DNA from: an uncultured Cellvibrio sp.
GTDB lineage: Bacteria > Pseudomonadota > Gammaproteobacteria > Pseudomonadales > Cellvibrionaceae
DNA length: 30,198 bases
NCBI GenBank assembly: GCA_946481095.1
Contig: CAMLML010000059.1
Span: forward strand, 1 to 30,198
Reading direction: 5' to 3'
A program made the position numbers and the translations under genes. Numbering within the stretch: position 1 is the stretch's first letter; every line of letters begins with the position of its first letter. Under the pieces are notes generated by a model, which did no database searches, was not told the DNA's origin, and was given only the letters and a program-made list of their open reading frames with translations. This document shows, in pieces, positions 1-8,897 of the stretch.

Positions 1-1
1 A

Positions 2-646
2 TTTCTAATCGATTCCGCACGCGCGCATTCACAATGGATGTTGGACACAGATACATTTTCTCACACAGGTGCTAACGACAGCACAGCAACACAACGTATG
101 ACCGCGGCTGGCTATCTGTTTACCGGAACCTGGGAAAATGGTGAAAATATTGCCTGGGGAGGCACAAGAAGCTCCAGCATAAATTTAACCAACTACGCTT
201 TATCACATCATGAAGGATTGTTTAAATCAGCAGGACATAGATCCAATATTTTAAATGCTGGCTTTAGGGAAATTGGTGTCGGTCAAAAACAAGGCAATTT
301 TACATCAAACAGTACAACTTATTTGGCCTCCATGCTGACAGAAAATTTTGCGCGCTCGGGAGCACAATTTTTTATTACCGGCGTTGCTTATAACGATGCA
401 AATAACAATGATTTTTACGATGTAGGCGAAGGATTGAACGGTATCATGATCAGTCTGAATGGAAAAACTTACCCGGTCTACAATACTGGTGCCTATTCTA
501 TCCCCGTTATTAACGGCACTTATGACCTCACCATTTCAGGAGATATTTTAGGTACTACTTTGTACTCAAAAGTTCAAGTTAACAACGCCAATGTAAAAGT
601 TGATATAGTCAAAACAGCAGACATGCTGGAAGTCATTACCCATTAA
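2..646 (+). CDS. Secreted CAP/SCP-domain protein, 5'-truncated by window edge
   Basis: The frame is open from base 2, so the true start and any signal peptide lie before the window. The first part is a CAP (cysteine-rich secretory/PR-1) domain. Visible signatures are a Ser-Ala-Arg-Ala-His stretch at the edge, FSHTGANDS, GENIAWG, and the GHRSNILN block with its conserved His. After about 120 residues a second module begins (ITGVAYNDANNNDFYDVGEG). It resembles the Asp/Asn-rich SdrD/Cna-B-like beta-sandwich modules found behind bacterial CAP domains, and NDANNNDFYD could bind calcium. The protein is probably extracellular. The substrate of bacterial CAP proteins is not established. A strong terminator follows, so it ends its transcript. 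The call is confident for the family and open for function. Confidence 0.85.
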   Translation, partial: FLIDSARAHSQWMLDTDTFSHTGANDSTATQRMTAAGYLFTGTWENGENIAWGGTRSSSINLTNYALSHHEGLFKSAGHRSNILNAGFREIGVGQKQGNFTSNSTTYLASMLTENFARSGAQFFITGVAYNDANNNDFYDVGEGLNGIMISLNGKTYPVYNTGAYSIPVINGTYDLTISGDILGTTLYSKVQVNNANVKVDIVKTADMLEVITH

Positions 647-670
647 TGATAACTCCCGGAACCACAAATA

Positions 671-700
671 AAAAATCCTGCATTAAACTGCAGGATTTTT
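671..700 (+). terminator. Rho-independent terminator after the CAP gene
   Basis: A perfect 12-bp inverted repeat (AAAAATCCTGCA / TGCAGGATTTTT) encloses a 6-nt loop and ends in five T on the plus strand, 25 bases after the CAP stop codon. Confidence 0.9.
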
Positions 701-963
701 ATTCACAATTATTAACACATCAATGCCACCCCCTGCGGGAATCCTCCTGATTTCAAACAAGCGGCACTCGTAAAAATAACTCAAACAAAATACTGCTTGA
801 AAATAGCCTACAAGTGTCGCCAATTTGAATGTCTCGTGCTTTAATTGCAAACTAACTTCAACTATTTAATCCAGCAGACACTATAGACAGCAGCTTTTAA
901 CTGGATAAAAAAGTAAACTCTGTTTGAAGACAAACATTCACACACCCAAACCATCGGTTAGTT
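701..963. other. Intergenic region with no recognised gene
   Basis: There are only short open frames with no ribosome-binding site. It presumably carries the promoter of the DUF2069-sppA pair, but I could not pick a convincing -35/-10 combination. Confidence 0.5.
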
Positions 964-1392
964 ATGTACAAACGCAACAAAGAACCTTTAATTCTCACAA
1001 ACGATCAAGGGCAAATTTTTAAAAAAAGATTATCCTGGAGTAGACCTATAGCACTCCTGAGTTATCTGATATTGATTGCCATGATGCTGTATACCGAGTG
1101 GAAGTTACCGGTTGATTGGGCAGTTGCCAGTTGTAAACTTATACCTTTGTTAGTTTTTATCCCCGGCCTGATCAAACAAACATTCCGCACCTACTCCTGG
1201 ATCTGCTTCGTTTGCCTGATATATTTCGTGGCTATTTTTCCGGTAGCCTATACCCGAAGCTTATGGAGCGATTGGTTAATCACACTATTGGTTACAACAC
1301 TTTTCATTTCATCCATGATGACCAGCCGTTGGCTGCAGTATTGGCGATATTTTTTATCACAACAGCAATCCGGGTTACCGCAAAAAAATTAA
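964..1392 (+). CDS. DUF2069-family inner-membrane protein
   Basis: This 142-aa protein has a short basic N-terminus and four hydrophobic stretches, at roughly residues 30-45, 55-70, 75-95 and 103-120. The layout and the KLIPLLVFIPGLIKQTFRTYSW segment in the middle fit the DUF2069 predicted membrane proteins of gammaproteobacteria, whose role is unknown. The start has only a weak purine stretch before it (TCGGTTAG). The stop codon is 10 bases before the sppA start and overlaps the sppA ribosome-binding region, so the two genes are probably co-transcribed. An alternative is a generic four-helix membrane protein of another family. Confidence 0.65.
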   Translation: MYKRNKEPLILTNDQGQIFKKRLSWSRPIALLSYLILIAMMLYTEWKLPVDWAVASCKLIPLLVFIPGLIKQTFRTYSWICFVCLIYFVAIFPVAYTRSLWSDWLITLLVTTLFISSMMTSRWLQYWRYFLSQQQSGLPQKN

Positions 1393-1402
1393 GGAATTTT
1401 AT

Positions 1403-3337
1403 ATGTCTGTTAATTATTATGATCCTCAAAGTATGGTGCCAACACCCAAACCTGCGCCAGGTTCACCGCCGCCACCTGCCCCGCAAAAACCGGGACCATT
1501 TCGTCTGTTCTTTGGTTTTATCGGAAAAATATTCAATGTCATACGTATTATCATCAAAAGTATTTTTTATTTCTTTTTGTTAGTTATTTTTCTCAGTTTT
1601 ATTGGCGCCAATGCGCCAAAACCCTTACCGGAAAAATTTGCTTTGACGATACAACCAACAGGAATATTGGTAGATCAAAAAACCTATGTTGATCCACTTA
1701 GCCTTATCCTCTCCGACGAAAATCAACAAGAGACTGAAACGCTGGTACGTGATTTGGTTGACGCTATTCAACATGCCGCAAAAGATGATCGCGTAACACA
1801 TTTGGTATTGGAATTATCGCAGCTACAGGGCGGCGGCATCTCCAAAATGAATGACATTGGCCAAGCCTTGACTGAATTTAAAAAATCAGAGAAAAAAATT
1901 ATTGCTGTCAGTGAAAACTATTCGCAGGATCAATATTATCTTGCCTCTTTTGCAGACGAAATTTTGATGCATGAAATGGGATATCTGGAAATTACCGGGT
2001 TTGGTCGTTACATGAATTATTATAAATCCGCACTGGATTCACTTGGCGTTACCATACACGCTTTCCGTTCTGGCAAGTATAAAGATTATCTTGAACCTTA
2101 TTTACGCGATGATATGTCATCTGAATCCCGTGAACACAACGCGCAGTGGATCAATGAATTATGGGGGCATTACACATCACAAATTGAATTTTCCCGTAAA
2201 CTGGAACCAGGAACTTTGAATGATTTTGTTAATAACATGGATTCACAAATTTTATTAACTGCAGGAGACACAGCCAAACTGGTATTGGAAAAAAAACTGG
2301 TTGATCAAACGCTTTCTCGTCAGGGAATAGAAAAATATCTGGAAAAAACGATAGGCAAGGGAAAATCTGACGAGATCTATGTTTCAGCATCAAGCAAAGA
2401 ATATCTTGCTGATTTACGCAAAAAACCTGATGTGGAAAAAAATAAAGTGGCCGTCATAGTAGCATCCGGCAATATTGTTGATGGTTTTCAACCGGAAGGA
2501 AGCATCGGCAGCGAAACCATGGTTGAGCTGATACGTCAGGTGCGCGACGACAATCAAGTCAAAGCGCTGGTCATTCGTATTGATTCCGGTGGTGGTAGTG
2601 CATTTGCATCAGAAATTATTCGTTCGGAAATTAATGCACTGCGCGAACATCTGGGCGACAAAAAATATCCTATTTATATTTCCATGGGCAGTGTGGCGGC
2701 ATCCGGCGGTTATTGGATGGCAACTGCAGGTGACCAGATCTGGGCCCAACCTTCTACCATAACAGGTTCAATCGGTGTCTTCGGTGCTTTCCCAACACTG
2801 GAAAATTCCCTGAAAAAAATTGGTATTCATACTGATGGTGTAGGCACAACTGAATTAGCCGGTGATATGCGAATTGATCGCCCGCTTTCTGAAAAAGCCA
2901 GCAAAATTATTCAGGCGGGAGTGGATAACATCTACCAACGATTTGTCAATCTGGTAGCAGATGCACGAAAAAAAACCCCTGAACAAATTAATGAAATTGC
3001 TCAAGGGCATGTCTGGACAGGTAGCAAGGCCAAAGAAATAGGATTGGTGGATCACCTGGGAAGCCTGCAAGATGTGATCGATGCTGTAGTCAAAGATACT
3101 GAATTGAAAAATTACAAAATCGAATTTGTACAACGAACTCTGTCACCGAAAGAAGAATTTTTTCGCTCCTTATCAGAAAATGCCCGTATTCCTGCACCAA
3201 CCAATTTGTTAAACCACTTCTCCAGTTTGCAACTGTTAAATCAGTTACAACCTTTAACAAAACCCTTGCAGGATATTCAACAGATGCAAGATCCTCAAGG
3301 AATTTATGTTAAGTGTTTTGAGTGTGTGGGATTGTAG
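1403..3337 (+). CDS. sppA: Signal peptide peptidase SppA, 67-kDa type
   Basis: A membrane-bound serine protease that degrades signal peptides after their release from preproteins in the inner membrane. The 644-aa length fits the long enterobacterial form with two tandem S49 domains. A Pro-rich cytoplasmic leader (residues 12-32) precedes one transmembrane helix (about 51-70). The catalytic Lys is K227 (GKYKDYLEPYLRDDMS, matching K209 of E. coli). The nucleophile is S434 in the second domain (SMGSVAASGGYW, matching S409). A clear AAGGAA ribosome-binding site lies 6 bases before the ATG. The upstream DUF2069 gene is probably in the same operon. The convergent gene on the other side is cvrA. The C-terminal tail, with two Cys near the end, is not part of the conserved fold. 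Confidence 0.95.
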   Translation: MSVNYYDPQSMVPTPKPAPGSPPPPAPQKPGPFRLFFGFIGKIFNVIRIIIKSIFYFFLLVIFLSFIGANAPKPLPEKFALTIQPTGILVDQKTYVDPLSLILSDENQQETETLVRDLVDAIQHAAKDDRVTHLVLELSQLQGGGISKMNDIGQALTEFKKSEKKIIAVSENYSQDQYYLASFADEILMHEMGYLEITGFGRYMNYYKSALDSLGVTIHAFRSGKYKDYLEPYLRDDMSSESREHNAQWINELWGHYTSQIEFSRKLEPGTLNDFVNNMDSQILLTAGDTAKLVLEKKLVDQTLSRQGIEKYLEKTIGKGKSDEIYVSASSKEYLADLRKKPDVEKNKVAVIVASGNIVDGFQPEGSIGSETMVELIRQVRDDNQVKALVIRIDSGGGSAFASEIIRSEINALREHLGDKKYPIYISMGSVAASGGYWMATAGDQIWAQPSTITGSIGVFGAFPTLENSLKKIGIHTDGVGTTELAGDMRIDRPLSEKASKIIQAGVDNIYQRFVNLVADARKKTPEQINEIAQGHVWTGSKAKEIGLVDHLGSLQDVIDAVVKDTELKNYKIEFVQRTLSPKEEFFRSLSENARIPAPTNLLNHFSSLQLLNQLQPLTKPLQDIQQMQDPQGIYVKCFECVGL

Positions 3338-3345
3338 ATATTTTT

Positions 3346-3365
3346 CCTCTCCCGCAAGGGAGAGG
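3346..3365. repeat. Short GC-rich hairpin (CCTCTCCC-GCAA-GGGAGAGG)
   Basis: An 8-bp perfect stem closed by a GCAA tetraloop sits between the convergent sppA and cvrA genes. It lacks a good T-tract on either strand, so it is a weak terminator at best. The stem sequence is the same as the ends of the larger dispersed repeats in this window (near 7206, 10901, 12655 and 17396), so it looks like a solo or remnant copy. Confidence 0.6.
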
Positions 3366-3382
3366 TTAGTTCTTCACTTTCA

Positions 3383-5101
3383 TTATTTCTGATGAATTTT
3401 CAATCCGATTTTTTCCAATCGATCATTCTTAATACTTAACACCACAAAGTCCACATGCCCCAAACTGACTCTGTCGCCAATGACCGGCTGGCGATATTTA
3501 CTGAGAATGTAACGCGCAATACTCCAGTTTTGCATTTCCGCGGGTACTGTAAATTGATAGAGTTCACTCAAGCTGGATAATTTGGCATGTGAGCGAATGA
3601 CGAAATCACCAAAGAATTCACGCGCAGACAAACGCTCGGTTTCATTAACACCTACTAATAATTTTTCAAGTGATTCCATTTCTTGCGGATTACTTAAAAA
3701 AAACACATGATCATTCACTTGAAATTTTTCTGTGTCCTGCAAAACCTGAGACTGTCCATTACGCAACAAACACAAGAGTTGTGATTTACCCGGGAAACGA
3801 ATTTTTTTCAGAGGTTTATTTAATACCGGGCTATCATCCGCTAATTGATAACCAATAAATTCATGCCCTATTTCACCCGGCACCCCCAACTCCACCCGCT
3901 GCACACGGGAACTTTTCGATGGCACATTTAATTTTAATTTGCGTGCGACAGGCCCTACAGTCCACCCCTGAATAATCAACGACAGTATCACCATTACAAA
4001 CGCAAGATTAAAAAAGAATTTCCAATTTTCAACACCTGCCATCCAGGGAAACATCGCCAATACAATCGGCACCGCACCACGCAAACCAACCCAACTGATA
4101 AAAGTTTTTTCCTGCCAGGAAAATTGAAATGGAATTAAAGAAAACCAAACGGCGACAGGACGTGCAACAAAAATCAATACTGCGCCCAAAACCAAAGCAC
4201 TGATCCCATAATCCAACAATTCATGAGGCGAAACCAGAAGCCCCAACATCAAAAACAGACTGATTTGAGCAAGCCAGGCAAAACCATCGTGAAATCGTTG
4301 AATGTTATACAAACCACGCGACACACGATTACCGACGATCAAACCAGCGAGATACACAGCCAGAAATCCACTGGCCTGCACCACCGCAGCCAAACCAAAA
4401 ATAAACACACCACCGAACAGGGCCAAGAGTGGGTATAACCCCGGACTCAGTGACAACCGCTGAATTCCTGCAACCAGAATCCGCCCGCCAACAATGCCAA
4501 TAAATGCCCCAACTGCCATCTGCCAGACAAAATCACCCAGTAACCAAAAGCTGAATCCATCATGTGTTTTGACAACCAACTCCACCAATATCAAAGTCAA
4601 AAATACGGCCATTGGATCATTCAAGCCAGATTCAATTTCCAGTGCTGCACCCACACGGGCTTTAAGCGCCAAGCCCTGATTGGTCAGCACAGAAAAAACA
4701 GCAGCGGCATCGGTGGAGCCCACTATGGCACCCAACAACAACCCCTCCAGAATTGAAATATCCAAAATCCAGGAAGCCAATAAACCGCACACAACAACCG
4801 TAATGACTACGCCCAGTGTCGCGAGGGATAAAGCGGGCCGCAACCCCACACGAAATAACCCCATTTCTGTGCGCAGACCACCATCAAACAGTATTACCGC
4901 TAATGCCAGACTGCCCATGAAATAAGCAGCTTTTACATTTTCAAACTCGATTTTGAAAAAACCATCCTCACCCACCAACATTCCAATAATCAAAAACACC
5001 AATAACAGCGGCATTCCCATGCGTGGAGAAAGTGTTGTCGCCAAAATACTGACTACAAATAAAGCACCACCCAGGAAAATCAATTGGTTTAATGCGTCCA
5101 A
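3383..5101 (-). CDS. cvrA: Potassium/proton antiporter, CvrA/NhaP2 type
   Basis: A CPA1-family inner-membrane antiporter that exchanges cytoplasmic K+ (or Na+) for protons and is linked to volume and K+ control. At 572 aa it is close to the E. coli protein (578). Residues 1-385 form about 12 hydrophobic segments. The conserved GSTDAAAVF (D131) and ESGLNDPMA (N161, D162) ion-path motifs are present. Residues about 400-480 look like an RCK/TrkA-C domain and 490-572 like the C-terminal regulatory domain of this family. The start is TTG, with AAGG about 8 bases upstream. It gives the expected MDA N-terminus seen in E. coli, so TTG is the likely true start. It is a single gene, convergent with sppA and divergent from the RNase gene. 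Confidence 0.93.
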   Translation of the reverse strand: MDALNQLIFLGGALFVVSILATTLSPRMGMPLLLVFLIIGMLVGEDGFFKIEFENVKAAYFMGSLALAVILFDGGLRTEMGLFRVGLRPALSLATLGVVITVVVCGLLASWILDISILEGLLLGAIVGSTDAAAVFSVLTNQGLALKARVGAALEIESGLNDPMAVFLTLILVELVVKTHDGFSFWLLGDFVWQMAVGAFIGIVGGRILVAGIQRLSLSPGLYPLLALFGGVFIFGLAAVVQASGFLAVYLAGLIVGNRVSRGLYNIQRFHDGFAWLAQISLFLMLGLLVSPHELLDYGISALVLGAVLIFVARPVAVWFSLIPFQFSWQEKTFISWVGLRGAVPIVLAMFPWMAGVENWKFFFNLAFVMVILSLIIQGWTVGPVARKLKLNVPSKSSRVQRVELGVPGEIGHEFIGYQLADDSPVLNKPLKKIRFPGKSQLLCLLRNGQSQVLQDTEKFQVNDHVFFLSNPQEMESLEKLLVGVNETERLSAREFFGDFVIRSHAKLSSLSELYQFTVPAEMQNWSIARYILSKYRQPVIGDRVSLGHVDFVVLSIKNDRLEKIGLKIHQK

Positions 5102-5212
5102 AATCTGTACCTTTTTTATGTTTGAAAAAATCTTTCAGTCAATTATGACTCAGCGACGATAATACGCAATTTTGATATGATTCCATCCCCGAATCGCTTA
5201 TGAATAACTCTC

Positions 5213-7201
5213 ATGCTCAATAAAAATGCGTTAGACCAGTTATCTCAACTCAAAAACACACTCATTGCACAAAAAGATATAGCAACCGGACAAATTCGCA
5301 CCACAACCAAACGTTTTGGTTTTGTCGTTCTGGATGACGGTCGCGAAGCGTTTGTAGACCCCGAACAAATGCAACGTGTTTTACCTGATGATCAGGTTGA
5401 GGTTGAGGTTACCCTCAACGCCAAAAATCAGTTCGAAGCCAAACTGATCAAATTAATTAAACCCGGTTTACAAAAATTCGTTGGTCGCTGCGTCAGCAAA
5501 GGCTCCCATTTATTCATTGAACCGGATCACCCACATTTCAACCGCTGGCTGTTTATTCCGCCTCAAGAACGAAAATCCCTCGAAGTGGGCGACTGGCTAC
5601 ACGCACAAATATCCCGCCACCCTTTTAACAACGAAGGCAAAACACAGGTTCATATTTTACAAATTACCGGCAAGCCCGATGAACCCGGTTTGGAAGCACG
5701 TTATGCGTTAGCGAAATTTGAATTGCCCTGCGAATGGACACCTGCTGCAACCCAGCAAGCCAACACCATCAACTGGACTCCCCTGACATTTGATAATGCA
5801 GAATTGGATTTCACACAACTCCCCTTTGTTACTATTGATGCAGAAAATACTCGCGACATGGATGATGCTATTTATTTGCAACCAACAGAATCCGGCTGGG
5901 AATTATTCACAGCAATTGCAGATCCTGGCAAACATATAACATTTGGCAGCGCGTTGGAACAATCTGCGCGGGAGCGTGCCAATACACTTTATTTGTTAGG
6001 CCAAACGCATGGCATGTTACCTTCGGAATTGTCTCAGGACACCTACTCATTAGTGGCCGAACAAAAACGGGCTGCGTTGGTTTGCCGTATTCAAATTAAT
6101 CATTCAGGTGAAATACTGAACTACCAGTTTTGTGAAGCACAAATTCGTTCCCACCATAAACTCAGCTACCAATCTGTTTTTGAATATCTTGACGGCCAAA
6201 CTTCATCAGATCTGCCACAAGTGATTTTGGATTTACTGAAAAATTTACAACAACTCGCTGAAATAAGGTTAGAGTGGCGCCAACAAAATGCGTTGGTCAT
6301 GGAAGACAGAGCTGATTATTTTTATATTTTAAATGATCAGAAAAAAATTGATCATATTGAAAAGCGGGAACGCAATATTGCACATCGAATTGTTGAAGAA
6401 GCCATGCTCATCACCAACTATTGTGCAGGGGATTTTTTTAGACAACACCCCGGTTACGGTATTTTTTCAATCCATTCAGGCTTTCGCACTGAACGTTTGG
6501 ATGAAGCCAAACATCTTCTGCAAGATCAGCAAGATCTTCCTCGCGATCTGACGCACCTTGAAAGTTACTGCAGATTGTTTCGAACTCTGCGACAGAATCG
6601 CAGCAATCCTCAAAGTGCATCATTGCATTCCCTGTTACAACGGATGCAACAGACAGGCGCATTATCTTTTGAAGCCGCACCTCATTTTGGCCTGGGATTT
6701 CCTGCCTATGCAATGGTGACATCACCTATACGACGCTATCAGGATTTTTACAATCATTTGGCAATAAAAGCACTACTGCGAAACGAAGAACCACCCGTCA
6801 CTGATACGCAAGAACAAAAAAAACTTGCAGAAGAATTACAGCATAAAATCAACATCGGCAGGCAAGCCAGTCGCTTCACCGAACACTGGCTGTGCTGCCA
6901 GTATGCCCAACAACATCTTGGCACTTTGCACACAGGCACTATCAATTTGGTTAATTCCCAGGGTCTTGGAGTAAAACTGGATGACTGGGGAATTGATGGT
7001 TTTGTCCTGCTGGTCACCAAAGATACTGAAAAGCAAAATCATTTTGATTCAGGCAAACTACGCTTGACACTGGAAGGTAAAACTTTTTCAGTTGATGAAA
7101 AAGTAAAAGTGTTAATTGAATCTGTCGATATGACAAAACGCCGCATTCAATTTCAACTGGTTGACGATCAAACCGCCGAAAGATTAAGCGCTTGGATGTA
7201 A
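5213..7201 (+). CDS. rnb: RNase II-family 3'-5' exoribonuclease
   Basis: Processively degrades single-stranded RNA from the 3' end in the cytoplasm. Length is 662 aa (E. coli RNase II 644, RNase R over 800). It has N-terminal cold-shock/OB modules (about 25-160), the RNB catalytic domain (about 190-540) and a C-terminal S1 domain (about 570-655). The metal-binding aspartates of FVTIDAENTRDMDDAIYL are D209, D215, D217 and D218. The RNA-clamping SPIRRYQDFYNH motif lies at about residue 505. Lack of the RNase R basic tail favours RNase II. The ATG has no clear Shine-Dalgarno sequence. The preceding ATG at 5200 is in another frame, so the start is the least certain part. The EVE gene follows 87 bases downstream across a repeat. 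Confidence 0.9.
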   Translation: MLNKNALDQLSQLKNTLIAQKDIATGQIRTTTKRFGFVVLDDGREAFVDPEQMQRVLPDDQVEVEVTLNAKNQFEAKLIKLIKPGLQKFVGRCVSKGSHLFIEPDHPHFNRWLFIPPQERKSLEVGDWLHAQISRHPFNNEGKTQVHILQITGKPDEPGLEARYALAKFELPCEWTPAATQQANTINWTPLTFDNAELDFTQLPFVTIDAENTRDMDDAIYLQPTESGWELFTAIADPGKHITFGSALEQSARERANTLYLLGQTHGMLPSELSQDTYSLVAEQKRAALVCRIQINHSGEILNYQFCEAQIRSHHKLSYQSVFEYLDGQTSSDLPQVILDLLKNLQQLAEIRLEWRQQNALVMEDRADYFYILNDQKKIDHIEKRERNIAHRIVEEAMLITNYCAGDFFRQHPGYGIFSIHSGFRTERLDEAKHLLQDQQDLPRDLTHLESYCRLFRTLRQNRSNPQSASLHSLLQRMQQTGALSFEAAPHFGLGFPAYAMVTSPIRRYQDFYNHLAIKALLRNEEPPVTDTQEQKKLAEELQHKINIGRQASRFTEHWLCCQYAQQHLGTLHTGTINLVNSQGLGVKLDDWGIDGFVLLVTKDTEKQNHFDSGKLRLTLEGKTFSVDEKVKVLIESVDMTKRRIQFQLVDDQTAERLSAWM

Positions 7202-7205
7202 TGTT

Positions 7206-7286
7206 CCTCCCTCTGGTAACGACTGCATGGATTCAGGAGGTAGAGCAACGTCGGGAGCAGTTGCCGAGGGGGAGGTCAGGAGGGGG
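7206..7286 (+). repeat. Dispersed GC-rich inverted-repeat element (rnb-EVE gap)
   Basis: CCTCCCTCTGGTAAC at the left end pairs with GTTGCCGAGGGGGAGG at the right. Inside, at 7221-7243, is a 23-nt core (GACTGCATGG...GGAGGTAG) that recurs with one difference at 17473-17495 and, on the minus strand, at 10943-10965. It fills almost the whole gap between rnb and the EVE gene. Confidence 0.8.
7278..7283 (+). promoter_or_regulatory. Ribosome-binding site of the EVE gene, inside the repeat edge
   Basis: AGGAGG lies five bases before the ATG at 7289 and sits in the G-rich right flank of the dispersed repeat. The repeat therefore seems to provide the translation signal. Confidence 0.7.
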
Positions 7287-7288
7287 TC

Positions 7289-7756
7289 ATGAAAGAAAAA
7301 TCATATTGGTTATTCAAAGCCGAACCGCATATCTATGGAATTGAACATCTGAAATCCGCACCCAAAAAAACGGGGCGATGGGATGGCATAAGAAATTATC
7401 AGGCACGCAATTTTTTACGCGATCAGGTCAAACTTCAGGACGAAGTATTGATTTATCACAGCAGCTGCAAATTAATCGGCCTTGCCGGTATAGCAAAAGT
7501 GGTGAAGACCGCATATCCCGACCCCACCCAATTTAATCCTGAAAGCGATTATTTTGATCCTAAAAGCAATACCGAAAATCCACGCTGGGTCTCAGTGGAT
7601 ATTCAACTGATCAAATCATTTAAGGCAATTATTCCACTGGCAGAATTAAAAAAATATTCTGAATTGGAAAATATGGCACTGTTCAAACAGAGTCGGTTGT
7701 CGATACAACCTGTGATGCAAAAAGAATGGGAATTTATAAGCAAACTCGCGGATTAA
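7289..7756 (+). CDS. EVE-domain (PUA-like) protein
   Basis: This 155-aa single-domain protein starts YWLFKAEPHIYGIEHL, the typical EVE opening (K-x-EP). It continues with WDGIRNYQARNFLRD and DEVLIYHSSC, then GLAGIAKVVKTAYPDPTQF and NPRWVSVDIQ. EVE domains belong to the PUA superfamily and bind modified bases in DNA or RNA (for example 5-methylcytosine derivatives). Stand-alone bacterial copies such as this have no settled function. It may be co-transcribed with rnb, although the gap is filled by a repeat. It ends 3 bases before a strong bidirectional terminator. The family call is secure; the biological role is open. Confidence 0.9.
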   Translation: MKEKSYWLFKAEPHIYGIEHLKSAPKKTGRWDGIRNYQARNFLRDQVKLQDEVLIYHSSCKLIGLAGIAKVVKTAYPDPTQFNPESDYFDPKSNTENPRWVSVDIQLIKSFKAIIPLAELKKYSELENMALFKQSRLSIQPVMQKEWEFISKLAD

Positions 7757-7758
7757 TA

Positions 7759-7790
7759 AAAAACTCCCTTTGTTACCAAAGGGAGTTTTT
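7759..7790. terminator. Bidirectional terminator between the EVE gene and the porin gene
   Basis: A perfect 14-bp stem (AAAAACTCCCTTTG / CAAAGGGAGTTTTT) has a TTAC loop, with A- and T-tracts on both sides. It serves the two convergent genes. Confidence 0.92.
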
Positions 7791-7800
7791 AAAACATCAA

Positions 7801-8766
7801 TTAAAACTTCAATTCCAAACCAACACCTAACCAGCTGTTGTCATAAGTTTCAACTGAACCAGTGTCCAAAGTTTCTTGAGTGTAGTAACCAAACAAAGTC
7901 GTGTTTTTAGAGAGCAGATAATCTACACCAAGACTTGCTTGGGTTGCTTCACCATCAAGGATAGGCGCTTTATCGATGTATTCTTCTGCAGCAGTGCCAT
8001 ACTGGGCTTTAAATGAAAGATTGTCAGTCGCATTGATTTTTCCAGAGACTATCCATCCGTCGTCATTATCAATAACATCACTTTCAGTTTGCTCATACAG
8101 TGCACCCAATTGAACAGCGCCCAATGTCAAACGAGTAGCAACACGGGTGATATCCAAGCCCTGAAGAGTAACATCTTGTTCTGTTGCTAATCCTAAATAA
8201 AACATTGGTGTTGTATAAGTAAACGACACCGAAGTACCATCGTCTACTTCAACCAATGGATCATGATTTTCTACTGTGACATATGCAACATTTACAGCGA
8301 AAGCTTCAGCAAACACTGGTGTAGAGTACTGAACAATATTTTTCGATCTTGTTTCACCATCAACGATAAAATTAATGTCACCTTCCAAATCGTTGAAGAG
8401 ATCAATTTTTTCTTGCAGTACTTTGACCGGAGTATCAAAGTGACCGCCCATAATAGTACCGCCAGTACCTTGCAGACCCACATAGATGTTACGTTGAGTG
8501 AATGTTTGACCGGAAGTACCACCTGCACCATCATCAACTTCGGTTTGATATTCAAATTGATAAATTGCTTTCAAACTGGAATTAATTTCTTCGCTACCTT
8601 TCAAACCAATACGTGATGCATTGCTGACAAGCTCAATTGCAGATTCTTCATTTTCATCTGCATTTTGCAATGACACGTTTGCCTTACCGTAAACAGTAAC
8701 TTCGGCAAATGCCGACAATGGTAACGCAGCAGCTGCAATCACTAAGGGAAGTAGTGCTTTTTTCAT
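7801..8766 (-). CDS. Gram-negative general porin (outer membrane)
   Basis: This 321-aa protein has a clear signal peptide: MKK, then a hydrophobic Ala/Leu stretch, and cleavage after AFA at about residue 21. Mature EVTVYGKANVSLQ is the usual first strand of proteobacterial porins (Porin_4/OmpC-like, 16 strands). It also shows the ASRIGLKGSEE and LGGAIMG-like (GTIMGGHFDTPVK) segments of loop-3 regions. It ends in alternating hydrophobic strands with a terminal Phe (GVGLELKF), the outer-membrane assembly signal. The mature part is rich in Asp/Glu. An AGGA ribosome-binding site lies 9 bases before the ATG. It is a single gene, 131 bases downstream of hvfC on the same strand, and ends at the shared terminator. 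Substrate cannot be inferred. Confidence 0.88.
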   Translation of the reverse strand: MKKALLPLVIAAAALPLSAFAEVTVYGKANVSLQNADENEESAIELVSNASRIGLKGSEEINSSLKAIYQFEYQTEVDDGAGGTSGQTFTQRNIYVGLQGTGGTIMGGHFDTPVKVLQEKIDLFNDLEGDINFIVDGETRSKNIVQYSTPVFAEAFAVNVAYVTVENHDPLVEVDDGTSVSFTYTTPMFYLGLATEQDVTLQGLDITRVATRLTLGAVQLGALYEQTESDVIDNDDGWIVSGKINATDNLSFKAQYGTAAEEYIDKAPILDGEATQASLGVDYLLSKNTTLFGYYTQETLDTGSVETYDNSWLGVGLELKF

Positions 8767-8897
8767 AGTATGAGTCCTGATTATGTAGACTGATTAATTT
8801 TTATAACGAACGAAATACCATAATGACAATTTTCTTTGCCTGCTTATGTCGTTCAACCGGCGGCCGTATGATAAACGCATACCGATGCCAAGACAAA

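Noticed and set aside
6438..6725. 95-codon antisense frame inside the RNase gene
   Set aside because: Antisense of conserved RNB-domain sequence; no supporting signals.
8263..8616. 117-codon plus-strand frame inside the porin gene
   Set aside because: Antisense shadow of a well-supported porin; no signal or ribosome-binding site.
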